Source: Onchocerca volvulus (Eukaryota; Nematoda; Chromadorea; Rhabditida; Onchocercidae). Taken from it: a stretch of DNA of 64,000 nucleotides. Location: positions 5,084,001 to 5,148,000 of the forward strand of contig HG738137.1 in assembly GCA_000499405.2 (NCBI GenBank). The letters are read 5' to 3'. The notes beneath the pieces are model-generated. The model was not told the origin of the DNA. It searched no databases and worked only from the letters and a program-made list of their open reading frames with translations. Positions 40,009 to 52,111 of the stretch are shown here, piece by piece (the stretch's first letter is position 1; each line of letters opens with the position of its first letter). The position numbers were made by a program, and so were the translations under genes.

Positions 40009-43000
40009 TCAGAAGGACAAGGTAGCAGGGCTTGATGAGACGACAAAAGTCCCATGATTTTGAAGAGATCCATGAGAATGTTCATGGGAATGACTGTCAA
40101 AAAACCGCAGCCCACCGATCAATGCAAATCCTATCAACATAAAAATAAGCTTTAAAAGATTCGGATGTTCGTTATCTCGTTCGTGTAACAGAACCTGCAA
40201 AATATATAGCATTTGAAAGTAATTTTTATTAATCTTTCACATAGCTTTTATTTCCCAGAATCAGTCAAGCTTTCGATGCAATGATCTTGGTGTTACTGAA
40301 TTAAAAATAATTCTTTAATAAATTTTTAGAACAAAAGTAGGAATACTTGCCTCAAAAAATGTGACGTAAATAAATGTACCAACAGCAACTCCTTGAAAAA
40401 TAAGTATGGTCAAATCTTTCACTTGTGTGTCCATTTGTGAGCTTTGAACAAATGTACCAATAAAACCACCAAAAGGTGACATGATCGAAAAAAGACCCAT
40501 ACTCAGGCATACCCAGCCCAAGTCATGTGCATGTGTACGACCCAATTGCAGGCCAACCGAAAATGCCACAATAACTTTGTGTACCATTAACGATATAAAG
40601 AGCGTCACAATTCGTGTATTATCGGTCTGCAACAATTTGGAGATGTAATGTTTTATTTAAGCACTATTTTGTACGATTTTTAAAAAACGAGAATTATCGT
40701 AAACATTTGCATAATACTGGTAAGAAAATAACAGAGATACTTTCAGATTAAAGATGGCAAAAATAAATGTCTCCTAAAATTTCATTTTCTTCGGATTATA
40801 TTTAATTTTGTCCAATTTTTCTGTTTTATATATTTTTTATTAGTGACCAATTTTCATATTCCCAGAAATTTTGATTAAAATGACAGAAATGTCAAACCTG
40901 AACACCGAAAGCAAGACCTTCAATAATTGAATGAAACGATATCGCCAGGACAAATGTGATACTACGCACACCATGACTATGAGCATGAGGACGACTTTTC
41001 ATTAAAATTGGTGGATCTTCCTTAACATTATCGCAGTTTCGTTCACATGCTTCTGGTTCTGCCAGTGTCAAAGCCCTACAGTAAATAAATAAAGAATAAT
41101 CAAAAAGACAAATACAAATCCTGCAAATTTAAAATGCTTCGTATGTATTTAAAGAGATATTTAAGAACAATATGTTGTTCAAATAGATAAAATTCACGAA
41201 GTAGTGGAATTTCACTATAAATAAATTTACATTATTTTTAAACTAACAAATTCATCTTCGAGCTAATTCTTTTCTTCTTTCTATTTCACAAGTAATAAGT
41301 GTAAAGAAATTTGGAAGATATCACAATATTCATTTCATTATTTAGATCTTTCAAATATTTTTGCCACAATATAAAGAAAAAAAGCCAAAAAAGACAGCTA
41401 ATTTTAGTTTCACATAGCAAATAGAGAAATAAAATATTTGTCTATTATTAATTAAACAAGTATGGATAACTAGCACATTAAACAATATCATGCAACTCTA
41501 TTAATGAAGTAAAAAAAAAAAAAAAAGGAAAGCAAATTAGTTGAAAAGTTATAAAATATTAAATGTTAAAGTAGCAAAACTACAGAAGATAAGCTGCAAA
41601 TAAATACTTTCTTTTGTCTGGTGATTCCTGTCCACAAGATTTCCGGGACACAGTACCATATTCACCATTGTACGCATATTTTTGGAGCAAAGGCGTTGAG
41701 TCTTTTCCACTGAATTTCAATATACAAAAAAAATCTGAGATGGAAAGTTGTAAATCCATGTTTTTTGCTCAAAAAACATTGAAAGATCCATTCACAAAAA
41801 AAATCATGCCTATTTCTTCATAAATCATGCAAAGATTCGAGTCACTGAAGAAATGCGCAGAAAAACAAAACAGGCCCTTAACCAATGAGTTTTTACATGC
41901 AGTTTTTAAGAAATACCAGAAATAGAATCCATGAAAAATGTTTGAAAAAAACAATATCGAAGTTTCGAACTTACTCTGCAGGATGCCCATAGCCAGGTCC
42001 TTTGTTAATACGCTGACCACTTGCTGATGCTCGATGCAATGAATTTGTTGGACATAATAATCCTTTTTTAGATGAATCTCCGTCTGTAACGCAAATGAAT
42101 TTATTTTCATTCTTGAGTATAAACTGAATCACAAATTATGGTAAGAATTTCTAAATTGCAAGAACTTATGAAGCAATCAGCATTCAGTATTTGGTCGATG
42201 CTTAACACCTACCTTTAGGACCACATGATAAGCAAGTTTTCAAAGGAGCATCGATGTTAATACTTTCATGGCAACAGTGCTCGGCATCATGGTTCCTGAA
42301 GCTTTCGATATTTTCAAATGAAATAATAAAATGAAAAAATGCGAAACTAGAAATGGATCAGCTCTTTATCATAATTCATCAGTTATATCGATAACCATCC
42401 AATGACATCCCAAAATACCGAAAAATTTTTTTATAAGTTATTATGTCAAATCATACCGAAAAAGAAATAATGGCGGAAGTAACTTTAGATTTGAGTATTA
42501 AAAATATCAAAAATAAGTTCCTTTACTATCCATTATGAGCTTTGTTTCTATATTTATCATCTTCCTTCCGTCTATACATTACCCTGCCATTTATAAATTA
42601 GTTAAACACTTCATACTTCTTCCAGCAAAGTTAATCTCCTGCTTTCGTCATTCAAGATGTCCCCATGTTTTGCATAATCAGTCGTTCCCTTTCATTTGTA
42701 CACATTGTCTGGCGTCTAGCAAAATTGCACTTTTGCTTATCACTTTTTTATACAGTGCCATTCCTATCTTCATTTAAATTATATAAATTCTCATAATAAA
42801 GAAAATAATTCTTTTCCAAGTTATATATAAATCATTCATGTGACATAAAATTGTCGACATTATGCTTCACTTTCAAAAACTTCGACTCTAAGTTCTAGAA
42901 TAGTGGTGAAGAATTCTAATTTAGACTTAAGGATATTTTTTACTTTAAGAAAATACTCTAACTTGTTCACTACCTCACTAATATTTAAAAATATTGTTCA

Positions 43001-44475
43001 TATTAAATATCTCGTAATATCTGCGTATAAAACACAGTTTATTTATGCTCCGTAAGTGTAACTTCCCCGAAGAGTAATAAAAATGATGCACTTCAATCTT
43101 AACAGTCGATTGCACTTTATCCCGCAACAAATCTATCCTATGAAACAAAAGTCAGATATCTACTGTATATTGGTAAACGTAAGCATCCAGACTCTTGTTT
43201 CTCGTTTATCACTAGTTTATCAACATCAAGAAGGTTATGATCTCTTTATTGCATGGTGTCTTGCTTAGTAACTCAATCGCAACAACTATGTAGACTTTCT
43301 ATTATGTGAATCGTATGGAAATATTGCTATATCTTTCTTATTACTAAGATCAACTCACCGTTCATGAAATCCTTCAGTAATCTGAACACCTGTCGGCCCA
43401 TGCAAATGGCCAGTAGCGGGCAGAAGAAGCAAAATGACTTCTTCGACAAAAAATAGGAGGAAAAATCCTATGCATGACAATAATTCAGCTAAAGGATATG
43501 ACACGGAAAACCCATATTCTGCTTTCATCTAAATAAATGACAATGATCAATTAAAACTCATTCTCAAGCTAATACTTATTCTACATCTGAAGTTAATGTC
43601 AAATGATATTAATTTTTGCATCAATTGCGTATAAAACATTATTTGGTATAAAAAAATTCCCTCCATGATGTGATAGATTCATGTTAATAGAACATGAAGC
43701 ATGAATTTTAAAACAAGTATCCAAAAAAAAAAGAGAATTTCTAGATGAATCGGGAATTTTGCAGAAAATTTTGCTGGAGGAAACGAAATTAATTTCGAAC
43801 TTGCAATTATCAAATTAGTAATCATAGTTTCTGAACTGAAAAACAATCCAATTTTATTTTTCTTAACAAGAAATGCAAATTCGAGATAAAATAACCTCAT
43901 GAAGATGTTCAGTGAGTTCCGGGAAGAGATGCAAAAAACAAGTGGCAAAGAAAACACCACCAGAAAAACAAGTAAGTAAACATAACACTAAGGAAATGTT
44001 TCGCTGCTTTGCGGATGTAGATGCCGAGGCTGCATGTTTGCGGAGGATTTTCAACACCTGAAATCTTCTGAAATTTTCGCAAGATATGAAAGCTGAAATT
44101 ATATTTTTAAATTTCTAAACTTTGCCAGAACAACTATAACGCTGTTCAATGCTTAACTCCTATTTCACGAATTTATTTCGCTACGTCAAAATCACTATTC
44201 GTTGCTGCAAAAATTTCACGTTTTTTATCAAATGATGTCAATACAGTTACAATCCACTGCTTATTATTCTCTGACAACTGTAACTAACTAAAGTATTTGC
44301 TTATAAGATAATAAATATCTGAGCCACCATTTTTATTCTGATGAGTCATAAAAATTCAGGAAAATGAAAAAGTTGTACAAATAAAATAGCATACTTTTAC
44401 TGGTATCATCCCCGCACCAAAAGTAATAGAAAACATTACAATCAGGAGAATAAATTTCAGCCAAGTTGGATTCAT
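40009..44475 (-). CDS. ZIP-family (SLC39) zinc/iron transporter, ZIP1/2/3-like
   Basis: Eight exons: 44395-44475, 43896-44057, 43359-43528, 42213-42295, 41975-42083, 40898-41075, 40351-40626 and 40009-40194. They join to 1245 bases, 414 residues, versus about 310-324 for human ZIP1/ZIP3. TM1 is at the N-terminus. TM2 reads CFSGGVFFATCFLHLFPEL. TM4 carries the signature SFHSIIEGLAFGVQ (about 246-261) and TM5 MVHKVIVAFSVGLQLG; their His and Glu are metal ligands in the family. The extra length is a cytosolic TM3-TM4 loop with Cys/His (AEHCCHES, CLSCG, HAHSHG) and a C-terminal tail with HSHEHSHG. It probably imports zinc or iron into the cytosol. Intron 7 starts with GC, not GT: GAG|GCAAGT. The join is phase 0 on both sides and restores the conserved TFFE-VLLHE sequence. 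Confidence 0.93.
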
Positions 44476-45749
44476 CCTCTCTTCCAAATCTATCCTTCGA
44501 ATGCAGCCATCAAATCAGTAAACTGTAAAATCACAGATAGTTTGCATTGAATTCTCCATTATTTTACCAATTTGAAAATCAAATTGAGTCTGATTTAAAT
44601 CACAGTGAAGCTCACGCCATAATAAAAGTGAAGTACGAACGAATCAGTGAATGAACAAATATAAAATCCAGTAAAACAATTACCAATTACAAGAAGAAAG
44701 TACAAATAAGTGCCATTAAAGAAAAAAAAAAAGACGAGAAGTGGCATACTTAAAGAGGTATGTTGAAGTATGTTACGCATCCATGATATGAAAGTGATAT
44801 TGTGCAATAGTGAATAAAAGTAATAAACGTACAGTAAAATGATTTCTTAGAATGAGAAGAGCATATCAACTAACCTTTTTTACCAAGAAAAATAAGAGCG
44901 AAAGCATACACAAGGAAAAATTAAAATCTCTTCCTAAGTTTATGCAAAAATTCAAATCCCAGCGCAATTAACATCTATTTAATGAACATAACTATTAGTA
45001 ACGGTGATTGTAGTAAGAATAACAATAAATAGAAAATATCAAGAAATCAGTTCACTGACCTTCAAGTTTTTGGCTAAGAATTCAACCAAAAAGGCAACTT
45101 TAAAAGGTCCAAAAATAACGACAGTGATTATTGACAATCTCCAACCCAGGATCAAGATTAAAATAATGGGATTCTAAATTCCGGCTTTCGGACCTGACAT
45201 TTCAATTACAATACTGTCGTCATGTCAGTACCCAAAGATGCAAAGATAAACATCGTTTCAAATTCACTAATAATATGAACTACCTCTATTTAATCATATT
45301 TCGTCCAAGAGATAAGGAGAAAACAGAAGGTAGGAGTAGGCGGGCCATAATTGTCATTTAAGACTGCAATTCTTTACTCATCAGGCGACACACTTTCCGC
45401 AGCAATTGTAATCAGCATTTCTTCTTATTTCGCTTCGTAGTTTCTCATCTTATCATACTCTTTCTGTTTCAAATTTTGCAATGATCTCACATTTCACTTA
45501 AAAAAAAACGATGTCATAAGATACCTCGAATAGCTTTTAACCTTCCCTTTGGCTTTAGTACTGTTGCAAAATGACATTATAAAAATGTTTATTTGAAAAT
45601 GATCAAAAATCGAAGAACAAAAATATTATCATTTATGTAGACATGATGCAATAATTTACAATATAGCAACAGCAGACAAAAAATTCATCAAACAAAATCA
45701 AATGTATGAATTCCTGAAAAATACTTATACGAACAATCTGTTAGTGATT
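44476..45749. other. Intergenic region, APRT 3' side / ZIP upstream
   Basis: 1.27 kb with no recognised exon. The two genes lie head to tail on the minus strand. No obvious trans-splice acceptor just before the ZIP start. Confidence 0.55.
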
Positions 45750-45754
45750 TTATT
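45749..45754 (-). terminator. AATAAA overlapping the APRT stop codon
   Basis: The minus strand reads GAA TAA AAT at the end of APRT, so AATAAA spans the last codon and the stop. If used, the 3' UTR would be only about 10-20 bases. A downstream signal may be used instead. Confidence 0.35.
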
Positions 45755-47285
45755 CATTCAAAGTGATAAGAGAATAAACAGGAATATGTTCTGGCATATG
45801 TTTTCGTGGCTCTAAGTAAGCAAGCTCGATTAATGTGAACGCTTCAGCTACGTCACCACCAGCTTTTTCAACCAGTGATGCAGCTGCTTTCAAACTACCA
45901 CCAGTAGCTAACAGATCGTCCACTAACAATATTTTCGAACCTTGCTTGATTGCATCTTCTTGCACTTCAATTATATCCTACAAATAAGTCAAAAGAATAT
46001 TCCAGCTCCGCACAAACTGAAAAAACAAATTAAGATCTAATTGTAGCTTTTGCAGAGTATATGTCATGATCTTTAAGAAATGTAGAATTGAATATTGCTC
46101 TATGATGATTGGAATCCAGTCATAAATAGTAAATTAACATGAATCTCACTGGGACTATTATTATGATCAAATACAATCATATTTCAAAATGCTCATGTAC
46201 GAAAGCCAGGTTTCCACCTTCTACTGGATTCGGCAGAATATAAAAAAGAAAACAACTAACTTCGCCATATTCTTTCTGATAAATTTCTTTATATGTTTTT
46301 CCTGGTAATTTTCCTTTTTTTCTAATCGGAACAAAGGGCACCTTCAATATCATCGCGATTTGTGGACCAAATAGGAAACCTGCATTTTTTTTTTAAATAT
46401 AAAACTTTGAAAAATATACAACTGCATCTTGATTGGCATCTCAAAGATACGTCGTATTTCTAAATAATTCACTGAAAAACATCACCCTTTATCTGAATGA
46501 ATCAACATAAATGAAGGCTGAAAATGAGACCAAAATCTTTTCATGAAAACACTGAAAATGAATGCAGTTACCACGAGCTTCCAAGCCAGCAACTGCATTT
46601 ATTGTGACCGGTATTTCAACACGAGCATGCTCAGCTACTGCAGCACATAATTCTTCAAGTAATAGCGGATGTCGCATTAATACCATGACATCTCTAGAAA
46701 AACAATCCCTCTCATACACTAAAAAAGGGAAATGAAAAGATTCGCGATGTCAACAGTGTCATGAGATTTTAATAAGTAAATTGGATCTAAGACAGCAGAA
46801 ATCGAAATTATTTCTAAAACTTAAATAAGTCATGGTCATGAATTACAACATCTGCCATACTGCACACTACTAGTTACAACTTTTTATCTATAATAGTTAT
46901 CAGCAAATGGACTCATATGTGATTAGTTTTTCAAGACTCACTGGCGCCCTGGGATCTAATTTTCGGTGCCGAATTTTTGTAAGACGTCCTACTTGTTTTG
47001 ATTTTAAAAGCTTTTCTGTCCCCTGAAACGAATATCATATGACACTGGAACTGAAAAAGATTGATCATCTAAGACAAACAATTGCCGATACTTTTCGCAC
47101 ATGACATTTTATCTCTCTCTCTCTCTCTCTATTATTTTAAAAAGTAGAAGTGAAAAATTTTACATAAATCTGATCCCTGGCTTTGGAAAATCAGGAAAAA
47201 CTCGCAGTTTCGATTCAATTTCATCTTTTAGATGTTTCAGCTCACGTTTACTTTTTAACGATAGCGTTTCTGTTTGATTACTCAT
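45750..47285 (-). CDS. APRT: Adenine phosphoribosyltransferase
   Basis: Four exons: 47164-47285, 46572-46693, 46261-46379 and 45750-45977. They join in frame to 591 bases, 196 residues; animal APRT is about 180. It converts adenine and PRPP to AMP and pyrophosphate in the cytosol (purine salvage). Landmarks: RVFPDFPKPGI near residue 30, AGLEARGFLFGP across the exon 2/3 junction, IRKKGKLPG, and the PRPP-binding loop ILLVDDLLATGG at about 137-148, complete with both Asp. The extra length is a longer N-terminus. The gene diverges from NOP58. An 81-base segment at 46942-47022 in intron 1 has exon-like borders but would bring stops into this frame. Many parasitic nematodes depend on purine salvage, which would make this gene important; that is general knowledge, not shown here. 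Confidence 0.96.
46942..47022 (-). other. Exon-like 81-nt segment in APRT intron 1
   Basis: Minus strand, flanked by an ideal acceptor (TTCGTTTCAG) and donor (CCA|GTGAGT). Its length is 81, a multiple of three. Skipping it gives the conserved APRT sequence (PGIRF-IDVMVLM). Including it after exon 1 reads into TAA at the sixth codon. It could be a poison exon or chance splice-site-like sequence. It has no resemblance to APRT. Confidence 0.35.
47112..47130. repeat. (CT)n microsatellite
   Basis: Nineteen bases of alternating T and C in APRT intron 1. Simple sequence repeat. Confidence 0.8.
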
Positions 47286-47836
47286 AGAGCATGAATACTT
47301 CCTGTGACAGCCTGAAACTCAATTCCCAAGTCTTTCAGTATTATGAAAACCAAGTGTAGAAATCCAGCAATTCACTCGTACTGAAATTCCTTAAAGAACT
47401 ATTTGTTCATCTCCTCCTTGACAGTGACTGTTATCTATCCACCATTTCTGGGATATCCCGTAATTCTAATTCTAGTCATCGGGAGAATTTCGAATAATTC
47501 CCCCGCCCTCCCCCCCCCCCGAGTCTGCATGCACAGCAATTATCAGCATTAAATTTAAACTATCTCTCCCTCTCTCTTCCGCTCTCACCTATCCTACAAT
47601 AGCTGGGCGATATTTTACGGCTGGCCGGACATTTTCCTCACTTAAGTGACATGATAGCATGATAGGATAGATTAGATCAGAGATGTGAAGAGGGAGGCAA
47701 GAACAGAGTTGATTTGGGTGATGAGTTTGTGTTAACCTTTGACCCTTGCCTAGTTTGTAGGAAGTGGCTTAGTTGCTTAGTTAATGTGGAGCATAATGCT
47801 TCAACGATGTTTATGTTAATTTATTGCAGGTGAAGG
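47286..47836. promoter_or_regulatory. Divergent promoter region between APRT and NOP58
   Basis: 551 bases between two start codons on opposite strands, so both promoters must lie here or overlap. It is more GC- and pyrimidine-rich than its surroundings. It contains a C tract at about 47502-47520 (G-rich on the minus strand) and a DR1-like element at 47733-47745 (minus strand GGGTCAAAGGTTA, an HNF4-type site). The regulatory role is inferred. Confidence 0.5.
47820..47829 (+). promoter_or_regulatory. Probable spliced-leader acceptor of NOP58
   Basis: TTTATTGCAG ends at 47829, 7 bases before the ATG. No upstream exon is needed, so a trans-spliced leader is likely. Confidence 0.55.
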
Positions 47837-50800
47837 ATGTTAGTGCTGTTCGAGACACCTGCAGGATATGCTTTGTTCAAGGTTATAGTTTAAACTAAAT
47901 AAAGAAGGATTAATTTGCATGTCATTTTGGGTATTAAACTAGAAATGAGATCTTGACAATTTCCAATTGCTCTTTGAAATGTCGACTTCGCATAAGTTTC
48001 TGTGAAGGCTATGATATTTTAGTTATTGGACGAAAAGAAGCTGGAAGATGTGGATAATATTTGGACTGAGTGTTCAGCACCAGAAAAAGCACAAAGAATG
48101 TAAGTTTAAAAACAACATTGGAAATTAATATTTTTGGAGCGAATAAAAATTAATATTGTTAGGACGAATTATACGAAAAGTTGTGATGATTAGGCAAACC
48201 TGGTCGTAGCTATTCAAGGCTTTTCTTCATCTTTTTTTTCAGCTCTTTTCCGTTTTTATTCTCGATTATAGGAAAGAAACAACAGAATGTTGCAAATTTT
48301 AAGTAATTATTTCAGCAATATTTGTAATGGTGGTGCAGATTCCTTTCGAAGACTCGTGAATCCACCAAACTTTTTGCTGAGTTTCAGGTTTCAGCTGATT
48401 TCTTTCAAAAAGTTCAAGGATACAACCGAAGCAGTAGAAAATGTTACTCGTTTATCGGAAGGAAAATTAACTAAGGCACTGAAAAAGACTCTGAAGGGCA
48501 AACTACACGAAAATGAAGTACTTGCTGTTGGTGAAGTGAAATTAGGAAATATAATCAAAGTGAGATTGTTTAATCAGTTATACGCTATATTTTCAATGGA
48601 AATAGAATCCAGTTAAATAAATTAGGGATGTCCCGGAATTTTTTATATTTTAAGCAAGGATATGCCCAAATTTTGCATAACTGATGGTTACTTTAATTTT
48701 TGTATTATAATAACGATCCTTTGCCTCATTTTGCTGTGGTTGAAGGCATTTTGCTAGTCATAATATTAAGCAGTTCTCGCTATGTGGTGGTCAGTTATAT
48801 TTATAATATAATTAGTTATAGTTATTCTGAAAAAAATCGCCATTTTTCTTTAAATAGTAAAGAAAAACTTGAAGTGCGTAATGAAGGCAAGCATTTCTAG
48901 GAAAAATTCAGTGTATCATGTGTTTATAATACGGCGACCCAGGAACTCATGCGTAGTATTCGAGCAAATTTGGACAGCTTGTTAAATGAGCACAAACAGG
49001 AACTGCGCTGCATGAATCTCGCAGTGGCACATTCGTTGGGTCGATATAAAGTAAAGATTTGTTTATGATCTAACGTTTATTAATAGACCTGAAAACATAT
49101 ATGAAGTTTTCTGAATTTACTAATAGACCTGAGAAGATATATGAAGTTTCTGAAAATTTATTATAAGGTTGTTTTACAGTATTACGATTTCGAAAAGAAA
49201 TTCGAAAAGAAAATGTTAAACAATAGATAATTCAGCGAAGATAATTGTTTTAGTGTTTTTTACTTTTTTCTTCGGAATTTGAGACTTTTCAGGTTAAATT
49301 TAATCCTGAAAAAATTGATACGATGATTGTGCAAGCAGTATCTTTACTCGATGATCTCGATAAAGAATTAAATAATTATGTGATGAGGTTGGTTTATCAT
49401 TAAGAAAGTATTGCAGAATTAGTTAGTCAACAGCTCTACCAAATCTCCAAAATTTATTCTGCTTTAGATGTCGAGAGTGGTATGGCTGGCATTTTCCGGA
49501 GTTGAGTAAAATAATTCAAGATCACCAGGCTTACACAAAGGTACATAAGTAAATTTCTGATAGTTACTTCTTTTTCAATCGAAATATGTGGTATTCTTAT
49601 AATTTCATTTTGATTCAGACTGTAAAAGCTTTGGGAATGAGGTCAAATGCTAGAAATTGTGATTTGTCGGATATATTGCCACCAGAGCTGGAAGCACGTG
49701 TTAAAGAGGAAGCAGAAATTAGTATGGGAACTGATATATCCGATTCAGATACGCTCCATATAAATGGATTGTGTGAACAAGTAGGTTTTAATTTTATTGT
49801 AAGCTAGTGAAAATATTCATAAGATTGTTTTATACAATTATAAATCTTAATGATTGTAATTTATAGACTAAGTAAAATCAATATCCAATTGTGATATGAA
49901 GATGGATTGATGTTTTTTACTTTTTAGATTATTGAATTGACAAAATACCGTTCTGAGCTGGCAGATTACTTGAAAAATCGAATGATGGTGCTTGCACCGA
50001 ATCTTACTATTTTACTGGGTGAATTGGTTGGTGCTAGATTAATTTCTCATGCTGGCTCACTAGTGAGTCTTGCGAAATATCCAGCATCTACAGTACAAAT
50101 ATTGGGTGCAGAGAAAGCACTTTTTCGAGCACTGAAAACGAAACGAGATACTCCTAAATACGGCCTCATTTACCACGCTCAACTTATTGGTCAAGCTAAT
50201 ACAAAAATCAAGGGGAAGGTAATAATAATTTATTATATATACATATATGTATAATCTGTGAATAAGATGTTGTACCCTGTTATTAATTGTGTCGCTATTC
50301 TGTGTAATCATTAGGTAGCACGTAAGCTGGCAGCAAAAGTATCACTAGCCACTCGAATCGACGCACTTGCGGACGAATCATTGGGAACTGAACCTGGAGA
50401 AAAAAGTCGAGCTTACATCGAAACATTTATTCGAATGGAACAGGAACGAGGACCAAAAAGAATAACAGGAAAACCTGTTCAGCATGACACTTATACATAT
50501 AAGAGGTGACTTCTTCTGCATTTATAAAATTTATATGAATAATATTTCTTTTATACCATTGATATCAGTAGAAATTTTTGAAGGTTTTACATTTGTTATT
50601 GAATTTTTAAATCCTATATTCATTATAGTCATATTTTCAATTTTCACACAGCGTTTATTTTCCTAACTTTCAATAGTTCCCACTACAAATTCGAAATTTT
50701 TCATTTTTTATGTGCTTTTCAGTACTACTGCTCGATATGATGCTAGTGCAGATTCAACAGTGAAAAGTTCTAAAAAACGAAAATTTGCTGACGATAGCGA

Positions 50801-51396
50801 AAGTGATAGAGGTGAAAATCCTGATACCATGAATAAGGCTAGGGATGAGCAAATTAATAAAGACGGGCCACCGCCAAAAAAACACAAAAAAAAGAAGGTA
50901 TGATATATTTTTTGACTTATTTTCAAAATTTAATTTTTTTGAGACAGTGTTGCCCTGTATCAATTTGTTGTAAGGTTCTAAACTGGCAATTATTTTTAAC
51001 ACTTTGTAAATGTGTTAATAATTTTTAGCAAGAGCTTATTTCTTAATTTCATCACCAATTCATATTGCAATGCATTAATATCATTAGTTTGCTTGTGAAG
51101 CAATACATAAATTGCTATAGTTTAATCTGAAGTTAGGTTTGGAGTTTTGCCTTTATTTTTGTTCGAGTAATTGTTGACATTTTCATAACAAGCAATTAAT
51201 TTACAAAATATTCAAGTCAAGTATCAGCCATTTTAAATTAAACTAAGTATATAAGGAATTGCTTCTGTGTTCATCAATAAAACGTAGAAAACATAAGTTA
51301 AAATCAGGAAATGATGTAGAGTCGAAGCCATCGATTCTGAAATAAATAAAATATTTTCATGGTTTTTTGCAGGTCAAAGAAGAAGTTAACGAGTAA
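47837..51396 (+). CDS. NOP58: NOP58, box C/D snoRNP core protein
   Basis: Eleven exons: 47837-47881, 48023-48099, 48388-48559, 48901-49050, 49293-49387, 49468-49540, 49619-49780, 49928-50218, 50315-50505, 50723-50897 and 51373-51396. They join to 1455 bases, 484 residues (human about 529). The protein scaffolds 2'-O-methylation snoRNPs with fibrillarin, NOP56 and the 15.5K protein in the nucleolus. It starts [15 protein letters not shown] (NOP5 N-terminal domain), followed by [35 protein letters not shown], the [12 protein letters not shown] block, and the Nop domain (about 258-400) with [31 protein letters not shown] and [11 protein letters not shown]. The C-terminus is a shortened Lys-rich tail ([10 protein letters not shown]) typical of nucleolar targeting. 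DKELNNY and [12 protein letters not shown] favour NOP58 over NOP56. All introns are GT-AG with matching phases. Confidence 0.96.
49081..49161 (+). repeat. 40-bp tandem duplication in a NOP58 intron
   Basis: Two copies starting TAATAGACCTGA at 49081 and 49121, each followed by ATATATGAAGTTT; a few bases differ. It lies in intron 4 only and does not touch exons. Confidence 0.75.
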
Positions 51397-52111
51397 AAGT
51401 TATTAGAGCGCTCAGCCTATCACTCTCACTTATCGAGTACAAATTTCTGTGTAACCAATAAGTTTTCTAGCCTCAGGGAATGTTTGTTATCTTTGTTGTG
51501 CATTTATGAGAAAAGATTCGTAGAATACTAAAATTTTTTAAGTTAACCTGATGGCTTGAATTCTTCTGGCCTATTTGCTTGTTATTCTTTGTTGTTTGTT
51601 TGTTGTAAGTTTAAAAGTTGGATAAAGTTCGATTTTTTTTTTTTTTTTTTTACTGCATTTCTGCGCCTTCTGTTCACACAAGAAATTCACAATCATATAA
51701 TGCTCAATTTTTCAAATTCATTTATAGTCTTGTCTTATTTAAAAAGATTACTGTCCCTTTTTCCCTGATATCTTATACTGATTTCAGTTTCGATCTTCAG
51801 GATTACAAAGTTTTACTTCCATAGCTTTTTTTTTTGGAAACATCTGAAAATTAGTCAAAAATTGAGAAGTTATTTTACGATTTTTCTTGTAAGAATTAGC
51901 GAGTGCGCGAATAATATTAGAATGAATATTCGCCAGTGATTTCATACAGACACGGATTTACTTAATAATAATTCTTGTGAGAAGCCCCATGTATTTGATA
52001 AAGGTAATGAGACTCACTCATGGATATCATATCTCAAATTGTATTTCATTCTTTGTAACTGTTAAATACCTGTGGAAAAATTTAAGGGAAACCAATTTCA
52101 GATGAGAGGGA
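51397..52111. other. Intergenic region, NOP58 / POGLUT gene
   Basis: 715 bases, same-strand neighbours. Holds the NOP58 3' UTR, a T tract at about 51631-51650 and the POGLUT trans-splice acceptor. No coding exon seen. The spacing would allow an operon but does not prove one. Confidence 0.5.
52096..52101 (+). promoter_or_regulatory. Probable spliced-leader acceptor of the POGLUT gene
   Basis: TTTCAG ends at 52101, 10 bases before the coding ATG at 52112. The first trans-spliced base would begin an out-of-frame ATG at 52102. Confidence 0.5.

Noticed and set aside
41614..42777. Plus-strand open frames opposite the ZIP gene
   Set aside because: They are shadows lying over ZIP introns and exons with no domain of their own.
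46942..47022. Coding exon of APRT in the 81-bp exon-like segment
   Set aside because: It brings stops into the APRT frame, and direct joining of exons 1 and 2 gives the conserved sequence. Kept only as a possible poison exon.
50898..51372. Intronic box C/D snoRNA in the last NOP58 intron
   Set aside because: A TGATG-like box and a CTGA occur near 51311-51340, but they are too close together and lack a terminal stem.
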